A DNA stretch of 64,000 nucleotides, taken from assembly GCA_024233115.1 (NCBI GenBank), contig JACKQB010000003.1, forward strand, positions 558,001 to 622,000, read 5' to 3'. Numbering within the stretch: the stretch's first letter is position 1; the number at the start of each line of letters is the position of its first letter. The notes beneath the pieces were generated by a model. The model searched no databases. It had not been told where the DNA came from and worked only from the letters and a program-made list of their open reading frames with translations. This stretch comes from Akkermansiaceae bacterium (lineage in GTDB: Bacteria; Verrucomicrobiota; Verrucomicrobiia; Verrucomicrobiales; Akkermansiaceae). Made by a program: the position numbers and the translations under genes. This document shows positions 1 through 7,758 of the stretch, piece by piece.

Positions 1-1
1 G

Positions 2-853
2 CCGATTCCCTCCGGCATCATCTCCGCGACATCGGTTACCCTGATAGCCTGGTCACTGCTCATGGCAGGACTCAGCCTGATTGCTGTCTCTTCCACGGCT
101 ATCTACAACCGCACGTATAATTATACGTGGACAGATTTCAAAGATCTTTTCAATAGCAGCGTATGGCTAAGTACCCTACAGCCCCATCAAATCATCCTTT
201 GCTGCCTGCTGGTGACAAGCATCGTATGCTACGCCTATATTCATAAAAAACACCGAACCGCCGCACTGATCTTGATGGCGTTTTGCAGAGTTCAACTCGT
301 TTTCCTTGCCATCTCGGCAGTGCATCAATCCTGGTTACTGCCATACTTTTTACAACCAGTTTCAGATGATATCTTTATGCATTGGAAATGGGTTGTTCCA
401 TGGATGCCCGTGCTCGCCTGCATCGTTGGTATCTACACCCTGCTACTCAGTTGGGTTGCCTCTACGGAGGCTTCCCCCTCAGTATTTTCCTTCCGAAAAA
501 CGCTCGCTGTCGGTATGTTAGCACTGCCCCTCGTCTCCATCTGGTTCAACTCCTTCATCTCTGCCGGGCAAACTCCGCCTTGGCGACAGGAACAATTAGA
601 CGGTAAATTTTTCACCGTTGCCAACAACCTCAGCACGTCCCACTGGATCGTGCTCATTCTCGCTTTAGCATGGACCGGGCATACCCTACGGGCATTGAAA
701 ACCTCCAAGCCGCTTTTTGTGTCACGCGCCCTGGCGGGTTTCTGCCTGCTTGATGCGGTGATGATCGCGGGAAACTCCCCAATCGTTGCACTCATCTGCA
801 TCGTTCTCTTCGGGCTAGCACTCCTGCTCCAGCGAGTCACCCCGGCAACCTAG
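2..853 (+). CDS. Multi-pass membrane protein, 5' end outside the window
   Basis: The reading frame is open to the left edge, so the first in-frame ATG at 62 is probably internal; the residues before it already form part of a hydrophobic helix. At least seven hydrophobic segments are visible, spread over the whole length, separated by short polar loops and one longer loop with an aromatic, proline-rich stretch around residues 160-190 of the visible part. I recognise no family motif. It ends 38 bases before the convergent rimK stop. Function unknown; only integral membrane location is supported. Confidence 0.6.
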   Translation, partial: PIPSGIISATSVTLIAWSLLMAGLSLIAVSSTAIYNRTYNYTWTDFKDLFNSSVWLSTLQPHQIILCCLLVTSIVCYAYIHKKHRTAALILMAFCRVQLVFLAISAVHQSWLLPYFLQPVSDDIFMHWKWVVPWMPVLACIVGIYTLLLSWVASTEASPSVFSFRKTLAVGMLALPLVSIWFNSFISAGQTPPWRQEQLDGKFFTVANNLSTSHWIVLILALAWTGHTLRALKTSKPLFVSRALAGFCLLDAVMIAGNSPIVALICIVLFGLALLLQRVTPAT

Positions 854-855
854 GC

Positions 856-890
856 AATCATCCATTCTGCAATCTGAAATCATCCATTCA
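856..890. repeat. Dispersed 21-base repeat, copy 1
   Basis: This A/T-rich stretch between two convergent genes begins with a 21-base sequence identical to 61090-61110 in the rrn spacer. Its inner part (CATTCTGCAATCTG followed by AAATCAT) is repeated in reverse orientation around 60980-61000. A perfect 21-base match between a gene junction and an rRNA spacer is unlikely by chance, so this looks like a small dispersed repeat family. Confidence 0.6.
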
Positions 891-891
891 C

Positions 892-1797
892 CTACCCCTT
901 GCCCTTCGTCCGGCTACTTACTTTGCCCACGCTGCTCTCAATAAACTTGATGATCTGGCCAGCGACGTCTTTTCCGGTCGCTTTTTCGATCCCCTCGAGT
1001 CCTGGCGAGGAGTTGACCTCCATGACCACGGGGCCGTGGTTCGAGCGCAGCAGATCGACACCGGCGAGGCTTAGCCCCATGATCTTGGCAGCGCGTACGG
1101 CGGTAGACCGCTCCTCGGGGGTGATCCGAACAACTGCGGCATTACCACCGCGATGAAGGTTTGATCTGAACTCGCCTTCCCGGCCTTGGCGTTTCATGGA
1201 AGCAACCACTTTCCCGCCAACCACCAGGCAGCGGATATCGGCACCTCCGGCTTCCTTGATAAATTCCTGCGCCAGGATGTTGGCATCAAGCCCGCGGAAC
1301 GCTTCAATAACGGACTCGGCCGCCTTGGCTGTCTCCGCAAGCACCACACCCACGCCCTGCGTGCCCTCCAAGAGTTTGACAACAATCGGAGCCCCCCCGC
1401 ACAGTTTGATCATGTGGCCCGTTGCCTTGGTATCGTGGGCAAAGGTAGTCACCGGCAAACCAATGCCCCGACGGGAAAGAAGTTGCAAACTGCGCAGCTT
1501 GTCGCGTGATCGGGAGATGGCCACGGACTCGTTCACCGAATACACGCCCATGATTTCGAACTGACGTACAACCGCAGTGCCAAAAAACGTCCGTGATGCA
1601 CCAATACGCGGAATGATCGCATCATATCCCTTGAGTTCCTTGGAACCGAGGAAAATGCTGGGACGCATCGACGCGATATTCATGTGGCATTTGAGATAAT
1701 CAATGACGTGAACCTCATGGCCGGCCCGATGGGCAGCCTCAACGAGGCTGTTGGTGGAATACAGTTTGGAGTTGCGTGAGAGGATGGCGATTTTCAT
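892..1797 (-). CDS. rimK: RimK-type ATP-grasp glutamate ligase
   Basis: At 301 residues this matches the usual RimK length (about 300). It has the N-terminal pre-ATP-grasp domain (MKIAILSRN start, then a DAIIPRIGAS segment) and the ATP-grasp core with a glycine-rich loop (LLEGTQGVGVVLAE), the RCLVVGGKVVASMKR strand, a GGNAA segment and a C-terminal VMEVNSSPGLEGIE metal/ATP site. RimK adds glutamates to the C terminus of ribosomal protein S6 in E. coli; ATP-grasp relatives with other substrates exist, so the S6 substrate is inferred. Its start overlaps the stop of the upstream RimB-like gene by four bases (ATGA), so the two are translationally coupled and likely act on the same target. Confidence 0.85.
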   Translation of the reverse strand: MKIAILSRNSKLYSTNSLVEAAHRAGHEVHVIDYLKCHMNIASMRPSIFLGSKELKGYDAIIPRIGASRTFFGTAVVRQFEIMGVYSVNESVAISRSRDKLRSLQLLSRRGIGLPVTTFAHDTKATGHMIKLCGGAPIVVKLLEGTQGVGVVLAETAKAAESVIEAFRGLDANILAQEFIKEAGGADIRCLVVGGKVVASMKRQGREGEFRSNLHRGGNAAVVRITPEERSTAVRAAKIMGLSLAGVDLLRSNHGPVVMEVNSSPGLEGIEKATGKDVAGQIIKFIESSVGKVSSRTKGKG

Positions 1798-2345
1798 GAG
1801 CGACGGTGATGGGATTTCCCGGTGAATTTTTTAATGTTGCCCAGTAAATGGGATGCTTGGGTATCGACAACGAAATAGCCCGACAGGGCACGGCGTCCGA
1901 GGAGCAGAGGACACTTCATAACCGAGCGATCAGCAAGGCTTAAAAGCACCTCCCACGAAAAACCCCCTGACAATTTCGCCTCGGTCCTTACGATCAAACG
2001 TTTCCGGCCACGGCCCGATGAGCTTTTTATTTTTTTCCGCTGTACCAGAGGTGCCTCGCATTCAACGGTATCACCGTGGTGCGTGTAGGTAACAAACTTC
2101 ACCCACTCACAGCCATCACGTTCGAAAACCTCCATATTCTCAGCATGCAAGCTTGAGGTATAGGCACCGGTATCCACCTTCGCCGTGACAATATTGACAC
2201 CGAGACCTGGCAGTGACAACCATTCACGACGCCCGATGATGATGCGGCTGCTCATTCTTCCCCGGGTTGGCAGTGCCAGCTCCCCAGCCACAGTAGAGGA
2301 TGCTTCCATTGATTTTACAGGACTGGAGATATACGTCATGGCCAT
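1794..2345 (-). CDS. RimB-like retropepsin-fold peptidase (former 'ATP-dependent zinc protease' family)
   Basis: The sequence has the family hallmark VDTGAYTSSLHA near residue 57, a retropepsin-like Asp-Thr-Gly-Ala active-site turn, followed by strands of a single pepsin-like half barrel and a C-terminal GRRALSGYFVVDT segment. In Pseudomonas this family (RimB) works with RimK in controlling glutamate tails on S6. Here it lies directly upstream of rimK with a four-base overlap. The first 30 residues look unstructured, and an internal methionine at about residue 31 (MSSRIIIG) is an alternative start; most family members are nearer 150 residues. Confidence 0.75.
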   Translation of the reverse strand: MAMTYISSPVKSMEASSTVAGELALPTRGRMSSRIIIGRREWLSLPGLGVNIVTAKVDTGAYTSSLHAENMEVFERDGCEWVKFVTYTHHGDTVECEAPLVQRKKIKSSSGRGRKRLIVRTEAKLSGGFSWEVLLSLADRSVMKCPLLLGRRALSGYFVVDTQASHLLGNIKKFTGKSHHRRS

Positions 2346-2466
2346 AGGTGGATGCTATCACGGCCGGACACTACGTTCAAGACATCGTGACAGGGAAAAA
2401 AATTGCCAGGAATGATCAACCAAGGCGTGCATTTGTTGCGGAAACCCGCTAGAATCGCCAGCGAAT

Positions 2467-3441
2467 ATGGCGATAAAGCATACACGCAAACGCATCTCCC
2501 ACCTCACAGTCGGTGACTTTTTTGAGCGACATGGCCCGGCACTGAAACTAAAACTACAAGGCAGTGCCGTGGGATTTGAGCGCAAAATCCTTGAGCCGAC
2601 AGTCAACCACCCTGGGCTCGCCCTCGCGGGCTTCCTATCGTATTTCGCCAATAAACGTATCCAGGTGTTTGGTAATTCCGAGCAATCCTTCCTCAGCAAA
2701 CGGGGCAAACAGGAACGCATCCAGAGGTTCAGCACCATCTGCGAGCGCGAAATCCCCTGTGTAGTCACCTCACGGAACAAAAACATCAGCCCCGAGCTAC
2801 TCAAGGTCGCCAACGAGGCTGGCATTGCTGTTTTCAGCACCCCCATGGTGACGATGAAGTTTGTCAACGCCGCCACTTTATTACTCGAGGACGACTTCGC
2901 GGCATCGACGACCCGGCACGGTTGTATGGTCGATTTCCGTGGTGTGGGTGTCCTCATCATGGGGGATAGCGGAGCTGGAAAAAGCGAAGTGGCCATCGGA
3001 CTGCTCGAACGCGGCGGGGCACTCGTCGCCGACGACATGGTGATCCTGCGCAAGGTGGGTGGCGAGCTGGTCGCCAGCACCAAGGATTTTTCCCGTGGAT
3101 TCATCGAGATGCGCGGCGTGGGCATCATCAACGTCGCCAACATTTTCGGACTCGGAAGCATCAGGCCTACCAAGCGCCTCGATCTGGTTGTCACTCTCAA
3201 ACCCCACTCGGATCTCAACAACGTGGATCGGCTCGGGGTCAGCCGCAAGACTTACCGTATCCTCGATTATGAGATTACCAATGTCGAAATCCCGGTTGCG
3301 CCCGGACGGGATACAACGCGTCTCGTTGCAATCACATGCCTCGAGCATCAGCTACGCAGCATGGGATATGACATGGCCGCGGAGTTTAACCAGCGCCTGC
3401 TCGATAAAATGTCCAGCGAAAGTTCAGGCCTCGGCATTTAG
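2467..3441 (+). CDS. hprK: HPr(Ser) kinase/phosphorylase
   Basis: This bifunctional enzyme phosphorylates or dephosphorylates HPr at Ser46. The 324-residue length is close to the family norm (about 310-330). Visible features are an N-terminal HprK domain, the catalytic His151 (RHG), Walker A GDSGAGKS at 166-173, paired aspartates at 189-190 (VADDMV) and the family signature IEMRGVGIINVANIFG around 213-228. It stands first in an hprK-ptsH-ptsI run and no EII permease gene lies beside it, so a regulatory rather than transport role is likely. The ATG has no Shine-Dalgarno sequence upstream. Confidence 0.95.
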   Translation: MAIKHTRKRISHLTVGDFFERHGPALKLKLQGSAVGFERKILEPTVNHPGLALAGFLSYFANKRIQVFGNSEQSFLSKRGKQERIQRFSTICEREIPCVVTSRNKNISPELLKVANEAGIAVFSTPMVTMKFVNAATLLLEDDFAASTTRHGCMVDFRGVGVLIMGDSGAGKSEVAIGLLERGGALVADDMVILRKVGGELVASTKDFSRGFIEMRGVGIINVANIFGLGSIRPTKRLDLVVTLKPHSDLNNVDRLGVSRKTYRILDYEITNVEIPVAPGRDTTRLVAITCLEHQLRSMGYDMAAEFNQRLLDKMSSESSGLGI

Positions 3442-3548
3442 GAAACAGCGGATATCTTACGAAAAGCGAAAAAAATCCCTTCCCCCCAGAGAATCACTCA
3501 TCTAGACTCCGCCAGCAGGAAACACCAATCATCCATCATCTTAAAACA

Positions 3549-3812
3549 ATGCCTACCCGCGAATTCACCGTTACCAATAAACTGGGAATCCACGCCCGAC
3601 CCGCTGCACAGTTCGTCAAGAAAGCCAGCACGTTCTCCTGCGACATCCAGGTGGAAAAAGATGATGAACAAGCCGACGGAAAATCGATCATGGGATTGAT
3701 GATGCTTGCTGCAGGCCACGGCTCCATCCTTACCATCACGACTGATGGCAATGACGCTGAAGCAGCACTCGATGCCCTCGGCGAGCTTATCGCCCGCAAT
3801 TTCGAGGAATAA
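3549..3812 (+). CDS. ptsH: Phosphocarrier protein HPr
   Basis: This is an 87-residue HPr with both phosphorylation sites in canonical positions: His15 in GIHARPAA (accepts phosphate from enzyme I) and Ser46 in GKSIMGLM (target of HprK). It lies 107 bases after hprK and 150 before ptsI, on the same strand. The leader is A/C-rich and has no Shine-Dalgarno sequence. With its kinase and enzyme I alongside, it completes a cytoplasmic phosphorelay. Confidence 0.96.
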   Translation: MPTREFTVTNKLGIHARPAAQFVKKASTFSCDIQVEKDDEQADGKSIMGLMMLAAGHGSILTITTDGNDAEAALDALGELIARNFEE

Positions 3813-3962
3813 ACCCTCACCCGGACCTTTGTGAGGTCACTGTCGGTCAGTATTCCAGTCTAATCCAGTCGGGCCAGCCCCGGTTTTAGGTCCTCCCCCC
3901 TGTTCCCTCCGACAAAGATTGTGCTTTGACCATAGCTCCGCTTGTGTGCAAACTAGCCGCGC

Positions 3963-5726
3963 ATGAAGGTCGAAGAACAGGAAACCATTATCCAAGGAAC
4001 TCCGGGCTCTCCCGGTATAGCCTTTGGCCCGGTTCACGTCGTCGCCAGAGGATTCAACGCTCCCGAAGTCTACGAGATCAAGCCTGAGCAAATCCCTGCT
4101 GAAAAAGAAAGGTTCAAACAGGCCCTCGAGGTCACCAAAATTGAACTCGATGCGCTCCGGCACCACATCGAAAACCTTTCCGGCGAAGACGACGGCAAGA
4201 TTTTCGACGCCCACCTGATGGTGTTGGAAGATCACACCCTGATCAACAAGGTGGACAAGGCGATCGAAAACCGCCTCCAGAATGCTGAATACGCATTTTA
4301 CGCCGTCATGCAGACCTTTCTGGAAGCGATGCGCCGCATCAACGATTCCTATCTCAAAGAAAGAGCCGCCGATATCGATGACGTCTGCCAGCGGGTTCTT
4401 CGCAATTTCCAGCTGAAGGATAAAGGGGGGGATGGGGATCGCCCCGACCACAAACACATCCTGGTCGCCTACGATCTAACACCTAGCGACACAGCATCCA
4501 TCGACCGGAACCATGTGCAGGGCTTCGCCACCGAGCAAGGCAGCATTAACTCCCATACCGTTATCCTGGCCCGCTCCCTTGGTATACCGGCCATCGTTGG
4601 CCTGGAGGGAGCCGTCATTGATATAAAAACCCTCGCCGACTGCATCCTCGACGGTTACTCGGGAAAACTGATCCTCCACCCGACCGAAGCCACGGTGAAT
4701 GATTACCGGCAACGGTTTGAATTAAGAAGACTGGCGCGCAAACAGCTGGAAACGATCCGTGGCGACAAGACAACCACCAAGGACGGTCACCGCATCACGC
4801 TTTCGGCGAATATCGAGTTCACCAACGAGCTTCCACTCGTCCAGGAATCCGGTGCCGAAGGCATCGGCTTGTTCCGCACTGAATTTTACCTGCTCGAAGG
4901 AGGTGAGATGCCGGGCGAGATGGCACAAGCAGAGGTTTACACCCAGGTGGCCAGGGAAATGAGTCCCAACCAGGCGATTATCCGGACCCTGGATGCCGGT
5001 GGTGATAAAATCCCTGCCGAACCCCTTTCCCATCCCGAGCCAAACCCGTTCCTGGGCTGGCGCGGCATCCGCGTTTCCCTCACCCGCAGGGCTCTTTTCA
5101 AGGAACAACTCCGCGCCATTCTCCGCGCCAGCGCGCATGGCAAACTTGGTATCATGTTTCCGATGGTTTCAGGCCTACGCGAAGTGCTCGAAGCCAAGGA
5201 AATACTCAAGACCGCGATGGACGAGCTGGTGGAGGAAAAAGTGCCGTTCGATCCCGATATCGAGGTGGGCGTCATGATAGAAATACCATCGGCCGCACTC
5301 ATGGCAGGGGAAATCGCCAGAGAAGTGGATTTCCTGTCGATTGGCACCAACGATCTCATCCAGTATACTGTTGCCGTCGACCGCGTCAACCCCTACGTCG
5401 CCCACCTTTACAAACCCACTCACCCCGCAGTGATCCGCCTGATGGAAATGACGGTGAGTGCCGCCAGGAACCAAGGTATCTGGACCGGTGTCTGTGGAGA
5501 AATGGCGGGCGATTTGAAGATCCTCCCCATTTTGGTCGGGTTAGGGGTCAATGAACTTTCCGTCGGCACCCACATCCTCCCAAGCATCAAAAAGGCGATC
5601 AGTTGCCTGTCGCAGAGCGATTGTGCCGGGATGATGGAAGAGGTCATTACGGCTCGCTCCAGCCCGGACATTCTGACGCTCACTGAAAGCATGGCCAGAA
5701 GGTGCTACCCCGAATTACTCGACTGA
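3963..5726 (+). CDS. ptsI: PTS enzyme I (phosphoenolpyruvate-protein phosphotransferase)
   Basis: The 587-residue protein transfers phosphate from PEP to HPr. In order it shows the N-terminal GTPGSPGIAFGPV start, the swivelling domain with active histidine at residue 198, and the C-terminal PEP-binding barrel with LFRTEFYLL, the IEIPSAAL strand and the GVCGEMAGD segment bearing the catalytic cysteine. The segment before the histidine reads EQGSINSHTVILAR instead of the usual glycine-rich GGRTSHTAI, a mild deviation. It closes the hprK-ptsH-ptsI run; no sugar-specific EII component appears in the window. Confidence 0.95.
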   Translation: MKVEEQETIIQGTPGSPGIAFGPVHVVARGFNAPEVYEIKPEQIPAEKERFKQALEVTKIELDALRHHIENLSGEDDGKIFDAHLMVLEDHTLINKVDKAIENRLQNAEYAFYAVMQTFLEAMRRINDSYLKERAADIDDVCQRVLRNFQLKDKGGDGDRPDHKHILVAYDLTPSDTASIDRNHVQGFATEQGSINSHTVILARSLGIPAIVGLEGAVIDIKTLADCILDGYSGKLILHPTEATVNDYRQRFELRRLARKQLETIRGDKTTTKDGHRITLSANIEFTNELPLVQESGAEGIGLFRTEFYLLEGGEMPGEMAQAEVYTQVAREMSPNQAIIRTLDAGGDKIPAEPLSHPEPNPFLGWRGIRVSLTRRALFKEQLRAILRASAHGKLGIMFPMVSGLREVLEAKEILKTAMDELVEEKVPFDPDIEVGVMIEIPSAALMAGEIAREVDFLSIGTNDLIQYTVAVDRVNPYVAHLYKPTHPAVIRLMEMTVSAARNQGIWTGVCGEMAGDLKILPILVGLGVNELSVGTHILPSIKKAISCLSQSDCAGMMEEVITARSSPDILTLTESMARRCYPELLD

Positions 5727-5788
5727 AGCTGCCAGCCTAACAAAGCTGACAACATCTCTATCACCTAGAAGCCCTGCAAGGTTCACAA

Positions 5789-5810
5789 GTAGCCAGCCCC
5801 GCAGCGGGCT
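5789..5810. repeat. GTAG-headed hairpin between convergent genes (REP-like)
   Basis: GTAGCCA is followed by an AGCCC/GGGCT stem with a six-base loop, in the short gap between the ptsI stop and the stop of the opposing vWA gene. The GTAG head plus hairpin resembles the REP elements at 22892-22961. It may equally be a simple transcription terminator stem, although no T-run follows. Confidence 0.35.
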
Positions 5811-5820
5811 TGCCATGCCA

Positions 5821-6951
5821 CTAGTTCTTGCCTTTCTTCTTCGGATTCTTCTTGGCCTTCTTTTTCGGTGGAGCATTGCCCTTGGGGATATTCTTCACCA
5901 CCTTGCCGTCGGCATTGACCATGGAGAACTGCCCCCCACTTGCCTCGGCCAGCATCCGCATTGCCTCGGCCGCCTTGGGGTCCATCATGGCAATCGTATT
6001 GAGCTGGATTTTACGTGATTTCGCCCGCGCCCCGATGCTGCGTGCAACAGCTTCAGAATCGCCCCCCGCCAGGCCGTCCGTCATAAAGAATATCACATCA
6101 GGCGTAGGCTTCATATCCAAGGCCATCTCCAAGGGGGCCTTCCATGCCGTGCCCCAGACAAGCTGGGTGTTTTTGATCGCCTCAGCGCTTTTATTAAGCT
6201 GCTCCTGGCTTGCCTCAAGCCAATCTGCGGACTGCTTCCTTCCCTGGGTATCCCAGTCATGGGCTTTCTTTGTAGCACACGTCCACTTGTAATCCGTGTC
6301 GTCACTGACAACGGTGGCACTACTTTTGTCCTTGGCCAAGGTCACCTTGTCACCAGCCAACCAGGCTGGCCCGGCAAAAAATATCAGCTGATACTCGGTT
6401 CCCGCCGCCATCCGGTTAATGGATTTCGCAAGCTCGGCCTTCAACAGCTTGATACGCTGTCCTTTCATCGAAGCTGAATAATCGATGACATACACCACCC
6501 GCTGGGCGGTGACTTTCTGACCGAAAAACGTGGTCGAGCCGCCGCCTCCGGACCCCCAGCCGTCACCATCGCCCCAGCCGTCGCCAAAATCATCCCCATT
6601 GCCAAGATCAACCGATAGATCCGCATTGGTGTCCGGAACCGGTATGGCGATGTTCGATACCGTGTTTGCAGCAATCACCTTGGCCATGGCAGATGACGGC
6701 GAGGACGGCTTCGGCTGGACTTGTCGCGTCATCTCCCGTTGTTCTTGCTTTTGCTCCTCCTCGGCAGGAGCCTGGTAACTGACAATTTCCGGTGCAAAGC
6801 TATCGACGACCGGCAGCAGGAAGAGCATCAGCAGGACACCAATCAGCACCACTGAGAGCATTGCGATAACAATACTGGAAATCGTCGAATTCCTTCGCTG
6901 GGCGTTCAACCTGGCTTGCGCCTCGGGAGTAAGTTGTGCGTGAAGACTCAT
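5821..6951 (-). CDS. Membrane-anchored von Willebrand factor A domain protein
   Basis: The 376-residue protein has one transmembrane helix at about 25-47, then a Glu/Gln- and Pro-rich linker, a Gly/Asp-rich tract near 117-138 (repeated GDGWG) and a vWA domain starting near residue 150. The MIDAS motif DYSAS lies at 157-161, with a later FFMTDG strand. The last 20 residues are almost all Lys, Pro and Asn. The topology suggests a short cytoplasmic N terminus and an external vWA domain that binds a divalent metal and a protein partner. Such proteins are common in PVC bacteria but their role is unknown. It runs convergent to ptsI. Confidence 0.75.
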   Translation of the reverse strand: MSLHAQLTPEAQARLNAQRRNSTISSIVIAMLSVVLIGVLLMLFLLPVVDSFAPEIVSYQAPAEEEQKQEQREMTRQVQPKPSSPSSAMAKVIAANTVSNIAIPVPDTNADLSVDLGNGDDFGDGWGDGDGWGSGGGGSTTFFGQKVTAQRVVYVIDYSASMKGQRIKLLKAELAKSINRMAAGTEYQLIFFAGPAWLAGDKVTLAKDKSSATVVSDDTDYKWTCATKKAHDWDTQGRKQSADWLEASQEQLNKSAEAIKNTQLVWGTAWKAPLEMALDMKPTPDVIFFMTDGLAGGDSEAVARSIGARAKSRKIQLNTIAMMDPKAAEAMRMLAEASGGQFSMVNADGKVVKNIPKGNAPPKKKAKKNPKKKGKN

Positions 6952-7280
6952 GGGGGGATGGGGGATGGGGTATGACTTAAGATACCCTGAAAACTATTGG
7001 CTGCATTATTTTCTTAGTGAATAATGATAGCGCGACAAAATCATGGTTTATCCTATGGAATCGTCAAGCGAAATTCAGATCCTGGCACAATGCATGACAC
7101 AGAGATTCGGTGAGCCCTGTTGTTTTGATGGGGCACCCGGAATCACCCGCAAGACGGGAATACGATCAATCTGTGATGATTCCAGACTTTAAGGTTGCGA
7201 AATGCCGATAAATCAGGATGATGTGCCGCCCCGCCATTCATATGAATGGAAATGGGGTTGAACCAACAAAGGAGCACACT
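6952..7280. other. Intergenic region between divergent vWA gene and infA
   Basis: No convincing gene is present. The stretch must hold the promoters of the leftward vWA gene and the rightward infA. In-frame ATG codons at 7218 and 7242 could extend infA upstream, but neither has a Shine-Dalgarno sequence. The only strong ribosome-binding signal is AAAGGAG at 7268-7274. I found no clear -35/-10 pair. Confidence 0.5.
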
Positions 7281-7595
7281 ATCGCAGGAAGACCCAAAAG
7301 ACCAGGACGTGGCGGAGGTGGCGGAGGCCGCAGTCGGAATCGACACAATTACGGACCACGCAAAAAAAAGGACGACGACCGTGAAGACAAGTCCGTCGAG
7401 GTCGAGGGCACCATCACATCTGTGCTTGCGGGCACGATGTTCAAGGTAGCTCTACCTAGCGGCCATGAAGTCCTTGCCCACATATCGGGTAAAATGCGTA
7501 AACGTTTCATCCGCCTCGTCGTCGGTGACAAGGTGAAGATGGAGATGTCACCCTATGATACGACCAAGGCACGGATCGTCTTCCGTGTGGGTTAA
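7281..7595 (+). CDS. infA: Translation initiation factor IF-1 with basic N-terminal extension, apparent AUC start
   Basis: Residues from about 40 onward are a full IF-1 OB-fold: GTITSVLAGTMFKVALPSG, then HISGKMRKRFIRLVVGDKVK and a C-terminal YDTTKARIVFR. Before it lies a Gly/Arg/Lys-rich, low-complexity extension, making about 104 residues against the usual 72. The start was placed at the ATC codon at 7281 because a perfect AAAGGAG sits six bases upstream and the following residues (AGRPKRPG) read like a natural N terminus. In-frame ATGs at 7218 and 7242 have no such signal. Family identity is certain; the start codon is inferred. A terminator follows at 7645. Confidence 0.9.
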   Translation: MAGRPKRPGRGGGGGGRSRNRHNYGPRKKKDDDREDKSVEVEGTITSVLAGTMFKVALPSGHEVLAHISGKMRKRFIRLVVGDKVKMEMSPYDTTKARIVFRVG

Positions 7596-7644
7596 CACCA
7601 CTTGACACCGACATATCTAACAAAGACCACTCACGATGATCAAA

Positions 7645-7677
7645 CAGCTGGAGCGATTGCGCTCCGGCTGTTTTCTT
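7645..7677 (+). terminator. Rho-independent terminator of infA
   Basis: An 11-base-pair stem (7645-7655 with 7660-7670, one G-U pair) encloses an ATTG loop and is followed directly by TTTTCTT. It lies 50 bases after the infA stop codon on the coding strand. Confidence 0.85.
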
Positions 7678-7758
7678 ATCCACTGATCGTAAGCACCGTG
7701 GTCAATGCATAGTTTGCTCGCCAAATCCGCGCCTGACGGTTAGTATTCCACCAATTCG

